Below, piece after piece: positions 62,405 through 64,000 of a DNA stretch of 64,000 nucleotides. The stretch comes from JBNFVY01 sp049943335 (GTDB taxonomy: Bacteria > Pseudomonadota > Alphaproteobacteria > Rhodobacterales > Rhodobacteraceae), in contig NZ_JBNFVY010000011.1 in assembly GCF_049943335.1 (NCBI RefSeq), positions 1 through 64,000 of the forward strand, given 5' to 3'. Position numbers and translations under genes: made by a program. Positions within the stretch are counted from its first letter, which is position 1, and every line of letters begins with the position of its first letter. The notes below the pieces were generated by a model. The model was not told the DNA's origin and did no database searches. It worked only from the letters and a program-made list of their open reading frames with translations.

Positions 62405-63529
62405 TTACACCGCCCCCTGTTCCAGTGCGTAAAAGTAGCCCGCGATGGCCGCGATGGTCGCAACCAGCAGAACGGCGATGGCGATCTTGACCGCTGACCA
62501 TGGCCGTTCGCCGCGCACCCGTCCGGTTTGCCCGTTCACCACGAAACGATAGGTCTTGCCGCGGTATTTATAGGCCGCCAACCAGACAGGCAGCAGAACG
62601 TGTTTAAAGGTCACGTCGGACAGGTGCGTGTCGATCGAATGAATGCGCTGATGGTCGCCGCCGATGTTGAAGCGCACGTCGCGGGCGATGATCCGGTCCA
62701 TGTGGGCGCGCGCTTCGTCAAAGCCGTCGTCAATGTCGACGGTATAGGCCTCGGCGGTGAACCCGGCCAGAAATTCGGGGCGATAGGGTTCCAGATCGGC
62801 CAGATCCCAGGGGGCCAGCGCATCGGTAAAGCGCTTGGGCAACGCGCGCGAGGCCAGCACCAGCACATCGTCAAAGAACCGCGCGACCTGTCCGCGCGCC
62901 GGGCGCCAACGGGTGTGGCGTTCGCGGACCTGCACGCGCTGGCCATCGCGCATGGCGGTGCGGGTGGTGTAATAGTCGTCGCCCCGTTCGCCAGAATAGC
63001 GCGATCGGGTATCGGCATCGAAGGTCCAGTAGGGCACGTAGACCCCTTGCATCCGTCGGCCCTTGCGGGCGTAATTCATCAGCCCGTTGGGGGCGAACCA
63101 CAGCTGGCCCAGCCAGTCGGTCATCGCGCGGCGGGCAACCTCTTCGTCCAGTTGAAACGGCAGGACGGCGCGGGGCTTGATCTGTCGGTGCGCGCCGGTG
63201 TCGGTGACGACGGGCGTGGCGCAGAACGGGCATTCGGCGGCATGGGTGTGCGGGGGCAGGTCGAACTGCGCCCCGCAATTGGGGCAGTGCAGGACGCGGG
63301 TGTCTTCCATGTCCTGATCGGACAGGGCCGCGCGCAGACCGTCTTGCAGGTCAAGTTCGCGGATGGCCGGTGCCCGCGGACCTGGCGCAACCGGTTCGCT
63401 GTGGCCGCAGTGATCGCACACCACCTTGTCCTGGCCGGGGGCAAAGCGCATGTCCGCGCCGCAGTTGACGCAAGCAAAAATGTGTCTGTCGCTGGGTGTT
63501 TTCCCCAGTTCTGTGTCCGGATCGGCCAT
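62405..63529 (-). CDS. Zinc-ribbon and transmembrane protein, YdjG-like
   Basis: 374 residues. Two N-terminal zinc ribbons (CVNCG...CDHCG and CPNCG...CPFC), a long middle domain with YVPYWTFDADTRSRYSGERG and HTRWRPARGQVARFFDDVLV, and one or two C-terminal helices (VKIAIAVLLVATIAAIAGYF). Bacillus YdjG has the same order. The usual label primosomal N' helicase-like for this family is not supported: no helicase motif is visible. It follows an SPFH/GYF_2 gene, as ydjG neighbours ydjI. Confidence 0.75.
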   Translation of the reverse strand: MADPDTELGKTPSDRHIFACVNCGADMRFAPGQDKVVCDHCGHSEPVAPGPRAPAIRELDLQDGLRAALSDQDMEDTRVLHCPNCGAQFDLPPHTHAAECPFCATPVVTDTGAHRQIKPRAVLPFQLDEEVARRAMTDWLGQLWFAPNGLMNYARKGRRMQGVYVPYWTFDADTRSRYSGERGDDYYTTRTAMRDGQRVQVRERHTRWRPARGQVARFFDDVLVLASRALPKRFTDALAPWDLADLEPYRPEFLAGFTAEAYTVDIDDGFDEARAHMDRIIARDVRFNIGGDHQRIHSIDTHLSDVTFKHVLLPVWLAAYKYRGKTYRFVVNGQTGRVRGERPWSAVKIAIAVLLVATIAAIAGYFYALEQGAV

Positions 63530-63555
63530 GGCTGCCCTTTCGTCCTGCCGGTGTC

Positions 63556-64000
63556 TCAGACGGCGGGCGGCGGTGGGGGCAATATGGTGAACAGCGTGGC
63601 CAGTTCGGTGATTTCGCCCGCCGGTTTCCAGCCGTCCTGGCCCGCCGACCAGACCAGGCTGGCGCGGGTCAATTCGCCCTGTCCGGCCATCTGGCCCATG
63701 GTGGCGCGGCTGTAGGGGCCGCGGGTTTCGCCGTTTTCGGCGATGTGCCAGACCTTTTCAACCGGCGGCGGGGGTGGGGGCACTGCGGCCGGCGCCGCGC
63801 CCGAACGCGCGCCCGGAATCGTCCCCCATGGCCCCATCTGGCCCGCCATGCCCATGCCGAGCCCGGCGCCCAGTCCTGCGCCCATTGTTGCGCCCATCGT
63901 GCTGGCGTCCTTGCCCATGGCTTCGGCGGCGGAATATTGCATGTAGGTGTCCAGATCGCCCACGATGCCCATCGACGTGCGCTTGTCCAGCACTGCTTCA
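63556..64000 (-). CDS. SPFH/YdjI-like protein with C-terminal GYF_2 domain (3' part)
   Basis: The gene continues past the right edge; about 148 codons are visible. The first visible part (LDKRTSMGIVGDLDTYMQYS and SAAEAMGKDAST) is the end of an SPFH/stomatin-like YdjI domain. A Gly/Met then Pro-rich linker follows, and residues near the end (VWHIAENGETRGPYSR, SLVWSAGQDGWKPAG) match the GYF_2 (DUF4339) domain. Such proteins form membrane-associated scaffolds, often with PspA or zinc-ribbon partners. Confidence 0.8.
   Translation of the reverse strand, partial: EAVLDKRTSMGIVGDLDTYMQYSAAEAMGKDASTMGATMGAGLGAGLGMGMAGQMGPWGTIPGARSGAAPAAVPPPPPPVEKVWHIAENGETRGPYSRATMGQMAGQGELTRASLVWSAGQDGWKPAGEITELATLFTILPPPPPAV

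Overview
The window looks like a chromosomal stretch of a marine-type alphaproteobacterium of the Rhodobacteraceae (Roseobacter group). The reasons are the aa3 oxidase operon leading into thrC, an M16 protease and a RimJ-like acetyltransferase, a complete soxRSVWXYZABCD thiosulfate oxidation locus, nasT/nasS nitrate control, and high G+C at third codon positions. No RNA gene, insertion sequence, phage gene or CRISPR array was seen. Assignments rest on reading motifs and gene order; no database search was run.

Layout. 0-0.1 kb: start of a Flp-type pilin-like gene. 0.5-5.8 kb: lytic transglycosylase, then a set resembling the mycobacterial decaprenylphosphoryl-arabinose pathway (HAD-UbiA fusion, DprE2-like SDR, DprE1-like FAD oxidase) plus a flippase-like membrane protein. 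5.9-13.9 kb: housekeeping genes (3-oxoacid CoA-transferase, topA, dprA, tldD). 14.1-21.6 kb: cytochrome aa3 oxidase operon ctaC-ctaB-small ORF-ctaG-ctaE-SURF1, then thrC, M16 protease and acetyltransferase; an FNR-type box lies upstream. 21.7-37.1 kb: mixed metabolic genes, including the adenine salvage pair apt/mtnP, a SulP anion transporter, ptsP, lysC and waaA.

37.2-50 kb, all on the minus strand: nitrate assimilation, transcribed nasT-nasS-nrtA-nrtB-nrtCD fusion-GAF protein-nirB-nirD-nasA. Between nasS and nrtA lies a leader with two small hairpins followed by an intrinsic terminator. This fits antitermination by the ANTAR protein NasT under control of the sensor NasS.

50.1-60.6 kb: sulfur oxidation. 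soxS, an HbpS-like gene, soxR and a YeeE/TsuA-type transporter run leftward; soxVWXYZABCD run rightward from the same intergenic region. SoxR carries Cys42 and Cys108, the persulfide-sensing pair of the BigR/SqrR family, and an 8-mer shared by three sox spacers may be its operator. A terminator lies between soxA and soxB. No soxE, soxF, soxG or soxH follows soxD.

60.8-64 kb: dtd, a PfkB sugar kinase, and a zinc-ribbon membrane protein next to a partial SPFH/GYF_2 protein, resembling the Bacillus YdjG/YdjI pair. Short degenerate tandem repeats occur in three spacers inside the nas and sox operons.
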